In this document: positions 8,535 through 17,817 of the stretch, one piece after another
Numbering within the stretch: the first letter of the stretch is position 1
Layout of the letters: every line of letters starts with the position of its first letter
Origin: Segatella copri
GTDB lineage: Bacteria > Bacteroidota > Bacteroidia > Bacteroidales > Bacteroidaceae
DNA: 64,000 nt
Reading direction: 5' to 3'
Assembly: GCF_009494395.1 (NCBI RefSeq)
Contig: NZ_VZCB01000079.1
Coordinates: 248,001 to 312,000, forward strand
Made by a program: the position numbers and the translations under genes
Notes under the pieces: model-generated
Told to the model about the DNA's origin: nothing
The model's database searches: none
The model's input: the letters and a program-made list of their open reading frames with translations, nothing else

Positions 8535-11336
8535 TTAATTATTTCCAACGTCGCCCGGCAATATTCCGTATTCTTCTTTGAAACATTTCGTGAAGTAAGA
8601 AGGCGCAGAAAAACCGACATCGTAAGCAACCTCAGAAACACTCATACTGCGAGTTTCGAGCAAACGCTTAGCCTTAGCCAAACGAGCCTTACGGAGCAAG
8701 TCAACGACAGAAGAACCCGTCATCGCCTTCACCTTACGATAAAGCTGAACTCTACTCAAGCCTATCTGCTTACCGATATCCTCTACACTGAACTCACTAT
8801 CCGAAAGATTCTGCTGAATGATGGCATGAAGTTGCTTGAGGAACTGCTTATCACGATCTTCAAGATGAGATTCTGCAATCTCCTGCTCTGCCTCTTGAGA
8901 ACCTTGGAACAGTTTCTTCAGAAGCTTCCGCTGCTTCAACAGGTTTTCAATACGAGCAAGGAGTACCTTACTGTGGAATGGTTTTGTTATATAAGAATCG
9001 GCACCATGTTCATAACCCTCGGCACGATGTTCCTCCAGATTCTTGGCAGTTAGCATGATGACTGGAATATGAGAGGTTGCCGTGCCTGTCTTCAATTTTT
9101 CTGTGAACTCCAATCCATCCATCACCGGCATCATCACATCACAAATCACCAAATCGGGAACTTCCTTTTTGGCTATCTCCAATCCTTCCTTACCGTCGAC
9201 AGCTTCCAGGACGATATATTCATCCTGCAAGAGAGTATGCTCATACTGGCGAATATCATTGTTATCATCTATGACTAAGATAGTAGGTTTATTGGTTGTC
9301 TCGCTAACCAATTGCTGAACTTTTCCACTTTTCCGCTCTCCATCGTCGATATATTGCAAATCAGACTCGTTTATCACATGATTATCACCTGACAGAGAAT
9401 CACTTACAGAGTTATCCACATTTACCACATCAGTGTGGATAACTTGTGAATCTCCCTCCTGCTGGCGCGGAATCACCACGACAAAATCGGAACCCTTGCC
9501 AAGCTCGCTCTCAACCCAAGCCTCTCCATGATGCAATTCTACAAACGATTTGACCAATGCCAAACCGATTCCAGTTCCGCTGGCTGCACCCTTAGCCTGG
9601 AAGAAACGTTCGAAAATCTTAGTCGCTTCATCCTGAGAAATTCCCTTGCCGGTATCCCGGACATCAAGACGCAGTCTTTCCGCTTCATCCTTCAGAGAAA
9701 CAAAGATATCACCGCCCACAGGAGTATATTTCAAGGCATTGCTCAGGAGATTGAATACCACTCGGGCTATCTTCTCCTTATCAGCAACCACCTCATGACT
9801 ACCCGAGAACTCTGTCATATCCCAATGGAGTTTGATTTGCTTGCGCTCGGCTGTGAGCTGGAAATCGCCCACCCAAACCTCCAGGGCTTTCACAATATCA
9901 AAGCGATAAAGCTGCAAATCCATCTTGCCATTCTGTATCTTGCGGAAATCGAGAATACTACCAACCAGCTGCTGGAGAGCAACGGCATTGCGCTGCACCA
10001 TCTTCAAGAGTTCGCGAGTCTTGCCCTTGATGCTACTATCTTCCAGAAGCATCTCTACCGGGTCAGCTATCAGGGTTAACGGGGTACGAAGCTCATGACT
10101 GATATTCGTAAAGAACACCAGACGGGAATGAGTCAGCTCCAAAACCTCCTCATTCAATCGCTTCAACTCGCCGTTCTTATCTTCCAATTCCTCATTCACT
10201 CTCTTCAATTCCCCATTGGTCTTAGCCAATTCCTCGTTCAGCTTCACCTTGACTACATAACCCCGGAATATCATAGCAGCAGCAGCAATACATACCAGAA
10301 GGAATAGAGCCAAACCTATCAGCATGATTTTCTGAGAGTTATAATCAGCAAGGTATCGGTCTACCTGCTTGTGCAACAACTTCAGATTATTCGCCTGACG
10401 TTCAGCATCGAGAGCTTCCATCAAGGTGAGCTCTGCATTTGCCTTGGTAATGATGGAGGTGCTCAGATAGTTGTCCCTCTTATATGGCTGGTGTTTTAAA
10501 ATCTTCATAGCCAAGGCTATAACTTCATCTCCCTTGGTTGGATAAAGATAAGATGCCTCAAAGATGCCATCACGTACCAGTTCCAGGCCCCCTCCCTTGG
10601 TAGCCATTCCGTCAATACCTGCAAATTTATATCGATGCTGCAACCCCACCTTCCGGGCAGCCTCATAAGCTCCCCAGGCAAGACAGTCATTATGGGCAAA
10701 GACATAATCAAAGTCCTGTGTCTGTTTCAATATGCGTTTCATCGCCTGGATTCCACCCTCTTCTTTCCAGTTTCCTTCCTCCGAGGCTACAACCTGTAAC
10801 CCAGGATAAGGCTTGATAGCATCCATAAAACCACGATGACGCTCCAAAGCAGGCGAAGAGCCCTCCAAACCGCTGATTTCAACGATGCGGCCCTTTCCCT
10901 GAAGCTGCTGGGCGATAAAAGTTCCCATCGATTTACCAATCGTATAGTTATCGCAGCCGATAAATGCCGTATACTTATCAGAATTGGTCTTCCTGTCATA
11001 GAGAATCACAGGAATACCTTTATCGTAAGCACGCTCTACCGACTTGGATATAGCACTCAGCTGATTAGGAGATACGATAAGCAGATCTACGCCCTCATCG
11101 ATAAACTGGTTAACTTGCTTATTCTGCAACACATTATCATCGTTGGCAGAAGCAAGCTTCACAATAATGGAATCGTTGAGATATTCACCCATCTTAAGTT
11201 CGTCATTGAGTTTATCACGCCAAATGTCCTCAGAACATTGTGATACACCAATGACAAACTTCTTTGGCTGCTGATGACAACCGGTCAGCAACATCCCAAA
11301 CACTATATATATATAAAGGTATAGATATCGTTTCAT
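8535..11336 (-). CDS. Hybrid two-component sensor-regulator with periplasmic sugar-binding-protein domain (BT1754-like)
   Basis: 933 residues joining sensing and DNA binding in one inner-membrane protein. Residues 1-20 are a signal with a lipobox-like LLTGC; 26-315 are a LacI/ribose-binding-protein fold (KKFVIGVSQCSEDIWR, IVEISGLEGSSPALERHRGF, FAHNDCLAWGAYEA); one membrane helix at about 336-358; a charged coiled-coil linker with NEEL repeats to about 400; histidine-kinase core with H414 in FFTNISHELRTPLT; receiver (VIDDNNDIRQYE, DLVICDVMMPVMDG); C-terminal AraC helix-turn-helix. This architecture matches the B. thetaiotaomicron fructose sensor BT1754, and the nearby GH32 gene supports fructose sensing. 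That ligand is inferred from family and context. Confidence 0.9.
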   Translation of the reverse strand: MKRYLYLYIYIVFGMLLTGCHQQPKKFVIGVSQCSEDIWRDKLNDELKMGEYLNDSIIVKLASANDDNVLQNKQVNQFIDEGVDLLIVSPNQLSAISKSVERAYDKGIPVILYDRKTNSDKYTAFIGCDNYTIGKSMGTFIAQQLQGKGRIVEISGLEGSSPALERHRGFMDAIKPYPGLQVVASEEGNWKEEGGIQAMKRILKQTQDFDYVFAHNDCLAWGAYEAARKVGLQHRYKFAGIDGMATKGGGLELVRDGIFEASYLYPTKGDEVIALAMKILKHQPYKRDNYLSTSIITKANAELTLMEALDAERQANNLKLLHKQVDRYLADYNSQKIMLIGLALFLLVCIAAAAMIFRGYVVKVKLNEELAKTNGELKRVNEELEDKNGELKRLNEEVLELTHSRLVFFTNISHELRTPLTLIADPVEMLLEDSSIKGKTRELLKMVQRNAVALQQLVGSILDFRKIQNGKMDLQLYRFDIVKALEVWVGDFQLTAERKQIKLHWDMTEFSGSHEVVADKEKIARVVFNLLSNALKYTPVGGDIFVSLKDEAERLRLDVRDTGKGISQDEATKIFERFFQAKGAASGTGIGLALVKSFVELHHGEAWVESELGKGSDFVVVIPRQQEGDSQVIHTDVVNVDNSVSDSLSGDNHVINESDLQYIDDGERKSGKVQQLVSETTNKPTILVIDDNNDIRQYEHTLLQDEYIVLEAVDGKEGLEIAKKEVPDLVICDVMMPVMDGLEFTEKLKTGTATSHIPVIMLTAKNLEEHRAEGYEHGADSYITKPFHSKVLLARIENLLKQRKLLKKLFQGSQEAEQEIAESHLEDRDKQFLKQLHAIIQQNLSDSEFSVEDIGKQIGLSRVQLYRKVKAMTGSSVVDLLRKARLAKAKRLLETRSMSVSEVAYDVGFSAPSYFTKCFKEEYGILPGDVGNN

Positions 11337-11412
11337 ACTTACTTATCTATCTATTTTTGACATTTAAAAGATTGTTCACCTTGAAGAAATCTAAAAATCA
11401 GACTTTCCGGTG

Positions 11413-11420
11413 CAAATTTA
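11413..11420 (-). promoter_or_regulatory. -7 element of the fructan sensor gene
   Basis: Minus-strand TAAATTTG fits TANNTTTG, about 77 bp before the ATG at 11336. Confidence 0.45.
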
Positions 11421-11507
11421 CAATTTTTTTTTGAAATTATTTACTTTTGGTTCGTTTTTTACAAATCTTAGTCAGAATTTTATAAATGAAATATACAAAA
11501 AACATCG

Positions 11508-11515
11508 TATCTTTG
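11508..11515 (+). promoter_or_regulatory. -7 element of aspA
   Basis: TATCTTTG followed by CA, about 83 bp before the aspA start codon; typical Bacteroidetes -7 element. Confidence 0.55.
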
Positions 11516-11597
11516 CAGCGGATAAAGGAAACTACTCCTTCTTCAGAAAAACAAGAATAGTAATAACAAGAATATTAACATCAAAACTAACAATATT

Positions 11598-13016
11598 ATG
11601 GCTGAAGAGAAAAAATTTAGAGTAGAGTCTGACCTTTTAGGTGAACTCAAAGTTCCTGCTGGAGCACTTTATGGTATACAAACACAGCGCGGTATCAATA
11701 ACTATCACATCTCACGCAAGACAATGTGCAGCTATCCTGACTTCATCATCGCTATCGCTTACGTGAAGTTGGCTGCTATCGAGACAAACCATACTCTCGG
11801 TGTTATCAATGATGAAATTTCAGGTGCAATCTCTCAGGCTTGCCGTGAAATCATCGAAGGCAAGTGGCACGAGAACTTCCCTATCGACATGGTACAGGGT
11901 GGTGCTGGTACATCTGTCAACATGAACGCCAACGAGGTAATCGCTAACCGTGCCCTCGAGATTATGGGTCACGAGAAGGCTGATTATCAATTCTGTTCTC
12001 CTAACGACCATTGCAACTGCGGTCAGAGCACCAACGACGTTTACCCAACTTCTATCCGCCTGGCTTTGATTCGCATGAATACCCATCTGGTAGGTGCCTT
12101 GACTGGTTTAATCAGCGCATTCCGCTATAAGGCAGACGAATATGCAGACGTTATCAAGATGGGACGTACCCAGTTACAGGATGCTGTTCCTATGTCTTTC
12201 GGTCAGGAGTTCAATGCTTATGCCAACAACCTGGAGGAGGAAATCCTCAATTTGGAGCGTAACGTGAAACTCTTACACGAAATCAATATGGGTGGTACAG
12301 CCATCGGTACAGGTCTGAACGCTGTTCCTGGCTTCGCTAAGCTCTGCGCAGCTAACCTCAGCAAACTGACTGGCGAAAACTTCGAGACAGCAACCGACCT
12401 GGTAGAGGCTACACCTGATACAGGTGCTTACGTAAGCTACTCTTCTGCTTTGAAGCGCTTGGCTATCAAGTTGTCAAAGATCTGCAACGACCTCCGTCTG
12501 ATGGCTTCCGGTCCTCGTTGCGGCTTGAATGAAATCAACCTTCCTCCTAAGGCACCAGGTTCTTCTATCATGCCAGGTAAGGTAAACCCAGTTATCCCTG
12601 AGGTAACTAACCAAGTTTGCTTCAAGGTAATCGGTAACGATGCTACCGTAAGCTTCGCAGCAGAGGCAGGACAGTTGGAGCTGAACGTAATGGAGCCAAT
12701 CATCACAGAGAGTCTCTTCGAGAGCTTGACATGGTTGAAGAATGCTATCGAGACTTTGACATCTGAGTGTATCCTCGGCATCACAGTCAATAAGGAGCGT
12801 TGCTACGAAATGGTAAAGAACAGTATCGGTATCGTTACTGCCCTCAATCCTATCATCGGTTACAAGAAGAGTTCTAAGGTAGCTAAGGAAGCTCACGCAA
12901 CCGGACGTTCGGTATACGATATCGTCATCGAGCAGGGCATTCTGAGCAAGGAAGAGCTTGACAAGGCGCTCGATCCTAAGGAGATGTTGCAGTCACACAA
13001 GTTTACACTGAAATAA
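11598..13016 (+). CDS. aspA: Aspartate ammonia-lyase
   Basis: 472 residues, the usual family length. Converts L-aspartate to fumarate and ammonia in the cytosol, feeding the fumarate-reducing branch that these anaerobes use. The three conserved blocks of the fumarase/aspartase superfamily are present: GGAGTSVNMNANEV (101-114), the GQSTNDVYPTSIRLA region (142-156) and the flexible active-site loop signature GSSIMPGKVNPV (321-332), whose Ser is the catalytic base. The gene stands alone, with its own -7 element and a strong terminator. Fumarase is the closest alternative; the GSSIMPGKVNPV loop is shared, but length and N-terminal similarity favour aspartase. Confidence 0.92.
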   Translation: MAEEKKFRVESDLLGELKVPAGALYGIQTQRGINNYHISRKTMCSYPDFIIAIAYVKLAAIETNHTLGVINDEISGAISQACREIIEGKWHENFPIDMVQGGAGTSVNMNANEVIANRALEIMGHEKADYQFCSPNDHCNCGQSTNDVYPTSIRLALIRMNTHLVGALTGLISAFRYKADEYADVIKMGRTQLQDAVPMSFGQEFNAYANNLEEEILNLERNVKLLHEINMGGTAIGTGLNAVPGFAKLCAANLSKLTGENFETATDLVEATPDTGAYVSYSSALKRLAIKLSKICNDLRLMASGPRCGLNEINLPPKAPGSSIMPGKVNPVIPEVTNQVCFKVIGNDATVSFAAEAGQLELNVMEPIITESLFESLTWLKNAIETLTSECILGITVNKERCYEMVKNSIGIVTALNPIIGYKKSSKVAKEAHATGRSVYDIVIEQGILSKEELDKALDPKEMLQSHKFTLK

Positions 13017-13060
13017 ATTTTTCCATAACCAAGTCAGCTGATTAGTTGACAATACAAAAA

Positions 13061-13107
13061 CCTGTAAGCGTATTCCTTTTTGGGAATAATGCTTACAGGC
13101 TATTTTT
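13061..13107 (+). terminator. aspA terminator
   Basis: CCTGTAAGC (13061-13069) pairs with GCTTACAGG (13091-13099), with an inner TATTCC/GGAATA stem, followed by tattttt. Confidence 0.85.
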
Positions 13108-13132
13108 ATGCTATCATTCTAACATTTACTCT

Positions 13133-13978
13133 TTATAATTGATTACGATACGCTAACGGGGTCATCCCGGCACGAATCTTAAAGAAATTCGTCATCGCAC
13201 TCTGATCGCTGAAATTCAGATAGGTAGATATCTCTCCCATCGACATATCCGTCTGGTGCAAGAGATTACATATCTCCTTGTAAAGTAAGGAAGAGATATG
13301 ATCATTCACCGTAGTACCCGAGATATCCTTTATCATTCTCGAGAGATAAGGAGCAGAAACATTCAACTTATCAGCATAAAACCGAATCTGCCGCTCTGTT
13401 CTGAAATGTCGATACAAGAGATGCAGAAATATCTCATAAACATCTTTCTTATGCTTCAAATCACGGGTGATGGTAACATTCTCGTAAGGTAATTCTGATA
13501 CCAAAAGCTTTAAAACATTTACCATCGACTGTATCATCTCCACCTTATTAATATGTTGATGACGCACAATGTCGCCAATCATGTGGAAGATATCAAGTGC
13601 AGACTTCAGTTTGTCATCAGATAACTGATACACAACATCGGCCGCAATCTCCTCGTCCACAAAGATGATTTCTGCCTCAAAATCATCAGACATATCAGAA
13701 AAAGTAACGATATGCTTGGGTGATACGACCAGCAATTCGCTGGCCGAAAGCATTCTGTCGGATTTTTCCGTTTCAACCCCATGCTGAAGAATACCCATTC
13801 TGATACTTCCCCTATTCACCAACATCAGTTTAGTGAACAAGGTGCGCTCTAGAGCCATCTCTATAAAATCCTTTTCGCATAAATCGTCTATATGAATGTG
13901 TGCGGCATAAGCCCCAAATATGCTTTCAAGATGGTGTCGAGCTGCAAACTCCTTTAAATTATATACTTGCTGCTTCAT
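13133..13978 (-). CDS. AraC-family transcriptional regulator
   Basis: 281 residues from the ATG at 13978 (an ATG at 13987 is also possible). The longer open frame to 14086 is rejected because it would start upstream of the -7 element at 14003-14010. The N-terminal half (to about 170) is a cupin-like effector domain; the C-terminal 100 residues hold the two AraC helix-turn-helix motifs (LNVSAPYLSRMIKDISG and STYLNFSDQSAMTNFFKIRAGMTPLAYR split across the end). It is convergent with aspA and has no partner gene, so its target is unknown. Confidence 0.85.
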   Translation of the reverse strand: MKQQVYNLKEFAARHHLESIFGAYAAHIHIDDLCEKDFIEMALERTLFTKLMLVNRGSIRMGILQHGVETEKSDRMLSASELLVVSPKHIVTFSDMSDDFEAEIIFVDEEIAADVVYQLSDDKLKSALDIFHMIGDIVRHQHINKVEMIQSMVNVLKLLVSELPYENVTITRDLKHKKDVYEIFLHLLYRHFRTERQIRFYADKLNVSAPYLSRMIKDISGTTVNDHISSLLYKEICNLLHQTDMSMGEISTYLNFSDQSAMTNFFKIRAGMTPLAYRNQL

Positions 13979-14002
13979 TAGACCCATATTTTTAGTTGGG
14001 CA

Positions 14003-14010
14003 CAAATTTA
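14003..14010 (-). promoter_or_regulatory. -7 element of the AraC regulator
   Basis: Minus-strand TAAATTTG, with a near-match ATTG (14031-14034) 20 bp upstream. It gives a 5' leader of roughly 10-20 nt and decides the start codon of the gene. Confidence 0.55.
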
Positions 14011-14209
14011 CTATTTTATTTTGAAAAGGACAATAGAAAAAGGGATAAAAAATGTAAAGAACTTGATATCCAAATGTTATCAACAATAGTTTTCAAACCA
14101 AATATCTACTGAATATCAAAAAGTTAAGATAGTTATCCACACTTATCAACATCCTGTTGATAACTTTTATAAAGACATTTGTGGAAAAGTGCAGAAAAGT
14201 TCAGAGCAT

Positions 14210-14240
14210 AAAAAAGACACTAACTAAAAAGTTAGTGTCT
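14210..14240 (-). terminator. tRNA terminator
   Basis: AGACACTAAC (14215-14224) pairs with GTTAGTGTCT (14231-14240); a minus-strand T-run follows. Confidence 0.85.
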
Positions 14241-14247
14241 CATGAAG

Positions 14248-14321
14248 TAGCGGGAGGGGGCCACGATCCCTCGACCTCCGGATTATGAATCCGACGCTCT
14301 AACCAGCTGAGCTATCCCGCC
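14248..14321 (-). tRNA. tRNA-Met (CAT anticodon)
   Basis: 74 nt fold into a cloverleaf: acceptor GGCGGGA/TCCCGCT with a G-T first pair, D-arm AGCTCAGCTGGTTAGAGC, anticodon loop TTCATAA, T-arm with GGTCGAGG-type bases, discriminator A; CCA is not encoded. CAT can also be the precursor of the AUA-reading tRNA-Ile2; the lack of a C1-A72-type mismatch makes it not the initiator, and elongator Met is the likelier reading. It has a perfect promoter and a terminator of its own. Confidence 0.88.
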
Positions 14322-14352
14322 ATCCTTACAAGTCATTTCTGATTTGCGGGTG

Positions 14353-14384
14353 CAAAGGTAATACATTTATTTGAATTGAACAAA
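14353..14384 (-). promoter_or_regulatory. tRNA promoter
   Basis: Minus-strand TTTG (14381-14384) and TACCTTTG (14353-14360) are exactly 20 bp apart, a textbook Bacteroidetes housekeeping promoter. Confidence 0.8.
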
Positions 14385-14506
14385 TTTTTTCGAAGAAATT
14401 TTCAAAAAAAGTTGTTTTTTCTTATTTCACATCGCATTCATCACCTTTTTTCACCTATTATTAATATAAAAAAACGAAAAATGAAGAGATTCTTATTTTT
14501 TTGTGT

Positions 14507-14514
14507 TACCTTTG
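14507..14514 (+). promoter_or_regulatory. -7 element of the lptF/G-ribBA operon
   Basis: TACCTTTG followed by CA, 66 bp before the start at 14580. Confidence 0.6.
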
Positions 14515-14579
14515 CACTCTGAAATAATATGCACTTCATTCCAATTCATGGATAAAGGCACAGAACGACAATTATAAAA

Positions 14580-16472
14580 ATGCTTAGAATTAAAAAATTA
14601 GACATATTCATCGCCAAGCAATTTGGCCTGCTCTTCCTGGGAACCTTCTTCATCTGCCAGTTTGTGCTGATGATGCAGTTCTTGTGGAGATACATTGATG
14701 ACTTGATCGGCAAAGGACTCACGATTGACGTCATGGCACAGTTCTTCTGGTATATGGGACTCATGCTGGTTCCACAGGCTTTGCCATTGGCAATCCTCCT
14801 TGCCTCGCTCATGACTTTCGGAAACCTGGGCGAAAGTTCAGAGCTTACAGCCATCAAGGCTGCCGGCATTTCTTTGATGCAGGCGTTCCGGTCTCTCATC
14901 GTCATCACCTTCATCATCATGTTTGGCTCTTTCTATTTTCAGAACAACGTGGGGCCTGATTCCAACCAGAAACTTGCCCAACTGCTCATCTCCATGAAGC
15001 AGAAGAGCCCGGAACTCGAAATTCCTGAAGGTATCTTCTATGATGGCATTCCTAACTGCAACCTCTATGTGCAGAAGAAAGACCTGAAGACAGGCAAACT
15101 CTACGGTATCATGATTTACCGTATGACCGACAGCTACGAAGATGCCGCCATCATCCTTGCCGACTCGGGTATGCTGCAAAGTACTGCAGAAAAAAAACAC
15201 CTGGTGCTTAGTCTGTATAGCGGAGAATGGTTTGAGAATATGCAAAGCAGCGAATTGGGAAACAGTGCAGCTGTGCCTTATCGCCGAGAAACATTTGTAT
15301 CCAAGAAAATCATTCTCGACTTTGACGGTGGCTTCAACTTGACAGATGCTTCTTCTTTATCCAATAATGCAAAGGCAAAGAGTCTGTCCAAAATCAAACA
15401 CGATGTAGACTCTATCAATCACACCTATGACTCCATCAGCAGAAGTTACTTGAAAGAATACAACGTCAGATACTACAATCTGGCACGACTTAACAACAAG
15501 GCTGATTCATTGAAGGCTATCAAGGAGGGTGACAAAGTCAACTTCGACACGATTTACAACAAACTGCCTAGCGACAGAAAGTTAATCGTAACCAACGATG
15601 CCTTGTCGACCGTACAGCAAGAGCTGTCGGATTTGGACTTCAAGTCGATGATGACCAACGATGCCGACTATATTATCAGGCAACACGATATCGAGGCAAT
15701 CCGCAAGTTCACGCTCGCTCTCTCCTGCCTGATATTCTTCTTTATCGGTGCTCCATTAGGAGCCATCATCAGAAAGGGAGGATTGGGTATACCTGTCATC
15801 ATATCGGTATTGGTATTTATTGCCTTCTTCATCCTTGACAACACTGGATTCAGAATGGCACGAGGCGGAATGTGGGCAGTATGGTTCGGCATGGGACTTG
15901 CTCCTGCCGTTCTATCACCACTGGCAATCTTCGTGACTTACAAAGCCACCAACGATTCTGCCGTATTCAAGATAGAAGCATACCGCGATTTCTTCATGCA
16001 TCTATTCGGCCTGCGAATGAAACGACACATCTTTGGTAAAGAAGTAATCATCGAAGACCCGGATTACCGGAAGGACGCAGAAGCTTTGGCACAAATCTCA
16101 AATGACATTACTATATATAATAAGGTGCATAGACTGAGAAGACTGCCAAACTTCATCAACGTATTCTTCAAGTACCAGCCAGACCATGAGATAGAACGTA
16201 TCAGTAACGAACTGGAGAAAATCATTGAAGACCTCAGCAACACGAAGGACAAATATCTTCTCCATTCCATCAACCAATACCCTATCCTGTCTACCAAGGC
16301 ACATACCCGACCATTCGAAAAGAAATGGCTCAACATCACTGCAGCCATTCTCTTCCCTATCGGAACGGGACTGTATCTGAGAATGTGGCGTTGCAGAATG
16401 CGACTGTATCGCGACCTGAAGCTCATTCTTCAGACCAACGACAACATCATTAGAAGAATAAAAGAAATGTAA
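14580..16472 (+). CDS. LptF/LptG-family lipopolysaccharide export permease
   Basis: 630 residues. Inner-membrane subunit of the ABC machine that lifts LPS out of the membrane and across the envelope. Membrane helices lie at about 14-35, 55-85 and 100-122; a long periplasmic beta-rich stretch follows (FYDGIPNCNLYVQKKD to about 270); helices return at about 370-460. The family signature near the N-terminus (DIFIAKQFGLLFLGTFF, then LGESSELTAIKAAGISL) is clear. It is much longer than proteobacterial LptF/G (about 360), with an extra soluble C-terminal portion, as seen in other Bacteroidetes. ribBA follows after 21 bp, so they are probably co-transcribed. Whether it is the F or G paralogue cannot be decided. 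Confidence 0.88.
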   Translation: MLRIKKLDIFIAKQFGLLFLGTFFICQFVLMMQFLWRYIDDLIGKGLTIDVMAQFFWYMGLMLVPQALPLAILLASLMTFGNLGESSELTAIKAAGISLMQAFRSLIVITFIIMFGSFYFQNNVGPDSNQKLAQLLISMKQKSPELEIPEGIFYDGIPNCNLYVQKKDLKTGKLYGIMIYRMTDSYEDAAIILADSGMLQSTAEKKHLVLSLYSGEWFENMQSSELGNSAAVPYRRETFVSKKIILDFDGGFNLTDASSLSNNAKAKSLSKIKHDVDSINHTYDSISRSYLKEYNVRYYNLARLNNKADSLKAIKEGDKVNFDTIYNKLPSDRKLIVTNDALSTVQQELSDLDFKSMMTNDADYIIRQHDIEAIRKFTLALSCLIFFFIGAPLGAIIRKGGLGIPVIISVLVFIAFFILDNTGFRMARGGMWAVWFGMGLAPAVLSPLAIFVTYKATNDSAVFKIEAYRDFFMHLFGLRMKRHIFGKEVIIEDPDYRKDAEALAQISNDITIYNKVHRLRRLPNFINVFFKYQPDHEIERISNELEKIIEDLSNTKDKYLLHSINQYPILSTKAHTRPFEKKWLNITAAILFPIGTGLYLRMWRCRMRLYRDLKLILQTNDNIIRRIKEM

Positions 16473-16493
16473 CTATAAAAAAGTATCACAAAC

Positions 16494-17705
16494 ATGGGAG
16501 AATATAAGTTAAACAGCATCGAAGATGCAATCAAGGATTTCAAGGAAGGTAAATTTGTCATTGTTGTAGATGACGAAGATCGCGAAAACGAAGGCGACCT
16601 CATCATCGCTGCAGAAAAGATAGACGCAGAAAAGGTAAACTTCATGCTCAAAAATGCAAGAGGCGTACTTTGCGCACCTATCACCCTCAGTAGATGCGAC
16701 GAACTCGACCTGCCTCATCAGGTATCAGACAACACTTCCATGCTCGGTACTCCATTCACCGTAACCGTAGACAAGCTGGAGGGATGTACAACAGGAGTTT
16801 CTGCTCACGACCGCGCAGAGACCATCAAGGCGCTAGCTGATCCGGCATCAACCCCACAGACATTCGGCCGTCCTGGTCACATCAACCCACTCTATGCACA
16901 AGACAACGGTGTGTTGAGAAGAAGCGGACATACAGAAGCAGCCATTGACCTCTGCAGAATGGCAGGTCTCTACCCAGCAGGTGCACTCATGGAAATCATG
17001 AACGAAGATGGAACCATGGCACGACTTCCACAGTTGATGGAGATGGCAAAAGAATGGCACCTCAAGGTGATTTCCATTAAAGATATGATAGAATACCGCC
17101 TCAAGAAGGAATCACTCATCGAAGTGGGTGAAGAGGTAGATATGCCAACAGAATACGGACACTTCCGCCTCATTCCTTTCCGTCAGGCTAGCAATGGACT
17201 CGAGCACATGGCTCTTATCAAAGGCGAATGGAAGGAAGATGAACCTATCCTGGTTCGCGTTCATTCATCATGCGCTACCGGCGACATTCTGGGAAGCAAG
17301 CGATGCGATTGCGGACAGCAGCTGCACAAAGCTATGCAAGCCATCGAAAAAGCAGGCAAGGGTGTTGTTATCTATATGCAGCAGGAAGGACGAGGCATAG
17401 GACTCATGAACAAGATTGCCGCATATAAATTACAGGAAGAAGGATACGACACCGTAGACGCCAATACCCACCTTGGCTTCAAGCCAGACGAGCGCGACTA
17501 CGGCTGCGGCGCACAGATGCTCCGCCACCTCGGCGTACACAAGATGAGATTGCTTACCAACAATCCCGTGAAACGTGTAGGACTGGAAGCATACGGCTTG
17601 GAAATTGTAGAAAACGTAGCTATAGAAGTAACACCAAACGAGTACAACGAACGTTATCTCAAGACCAAGAGAGACCGCATGGGGCACACTCTGCACCTCG
17701 GATAA
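16494..17705 (+). CDS. ribBA: Bifunctional DHBP synthase / GTP cyclohydrolase II
   Basis: 403 residues, two enzymes in one chain for riboflavin biosynthesis. Residues 1-205 make 3,4-dihydroxy-2-butanone 4-phosphate from ribulose 5-phosphate (metal-site motif [11 protein letters not shown]; later [14 protein letters not shown]). Residues 206-403 open GTP to the pyrimidine precursor: zinc cysteines lie in [17 protein letters not shown], and QEGRGIGL and the C-terminal domain are intact. No FMN riboswitch is visible upstream, in keeping with co-transcription from the permease promoter. No other rib gene is nearby. Confidence 0.96.
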   Translation: MGEYKLNSIEDAIKDFKEGKFVIVVDDEDRENEGDLIIAAEKIDAEKVNFMLKNARGVLCAPITLSRCDELDLPHQVSDNTSMLGTPFTVTVDKLEGCTTGVSAHDRAETIKALADPASTPQTFGRPGHINPLYAQDNGVLRRSGHTEAAIDLCRMAGLYPAGALMEIMNEDGTMARLPQLMEMAKEWHLKVISIKDMIEYRLKKESLIEVGEEVDMPTEYGHFRLIPFRQASNGLEHMALIKGEWKEDEPILVRVHSSCATGDILGSKRCDCGQQLHKAMQAIEKAGKGVVIYMQQEGRGIGLMNKIAAYKLQEEGYDTVDANTHLGFKPDERDYGCGAQMLRHLGVHKMRLLTNNPVKRVGLEAYGLEIVENVAIEVTPNEYNERYLKTKRDRMGHTLHLG

Positions 17706-17780
17706 TGAAAATTATGTTATTATTTCGGTACAATACGTAAAATAATGCTCATTTTTCTTCCGAGAAAGAAATAATTTGCT

Positions 17781-17788
17781 TAATTTTG
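17781..17788 (+). promoter_or_regulatory. -7 element of the aminotransferase gene
   Basis: TAATTTTG followed by CA, 30 bp before the ATG at 17818. An upstream in-frame ATG at 17776 lies before this element and so cannot be the start. Confidence 0.6.
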
Positions 17789-17817
17789 CACACGATAAAC
17801 AAATAGTAAAAAGAATT

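Noticed and set aside
13979..14086. Longer N-terminus for the AraC regulator
   Set aside because: It crosses the promoter element at 14003-14010 and gives an atypical hydrophobic leader.
16440..16500. FMN riboswitch upstream of ribBA
   Set aside because: Only 21 bp separate the permease stop from ribBA; there is no room for the element and no conserved sequence was seen.
17776..17817. Longer N-terminus for the aminotransferase
   Set aside because: The upstream ATG precedes the -7 element at 17781-17788, so it would not be transcribed; family members begin near MAQLSDRL.
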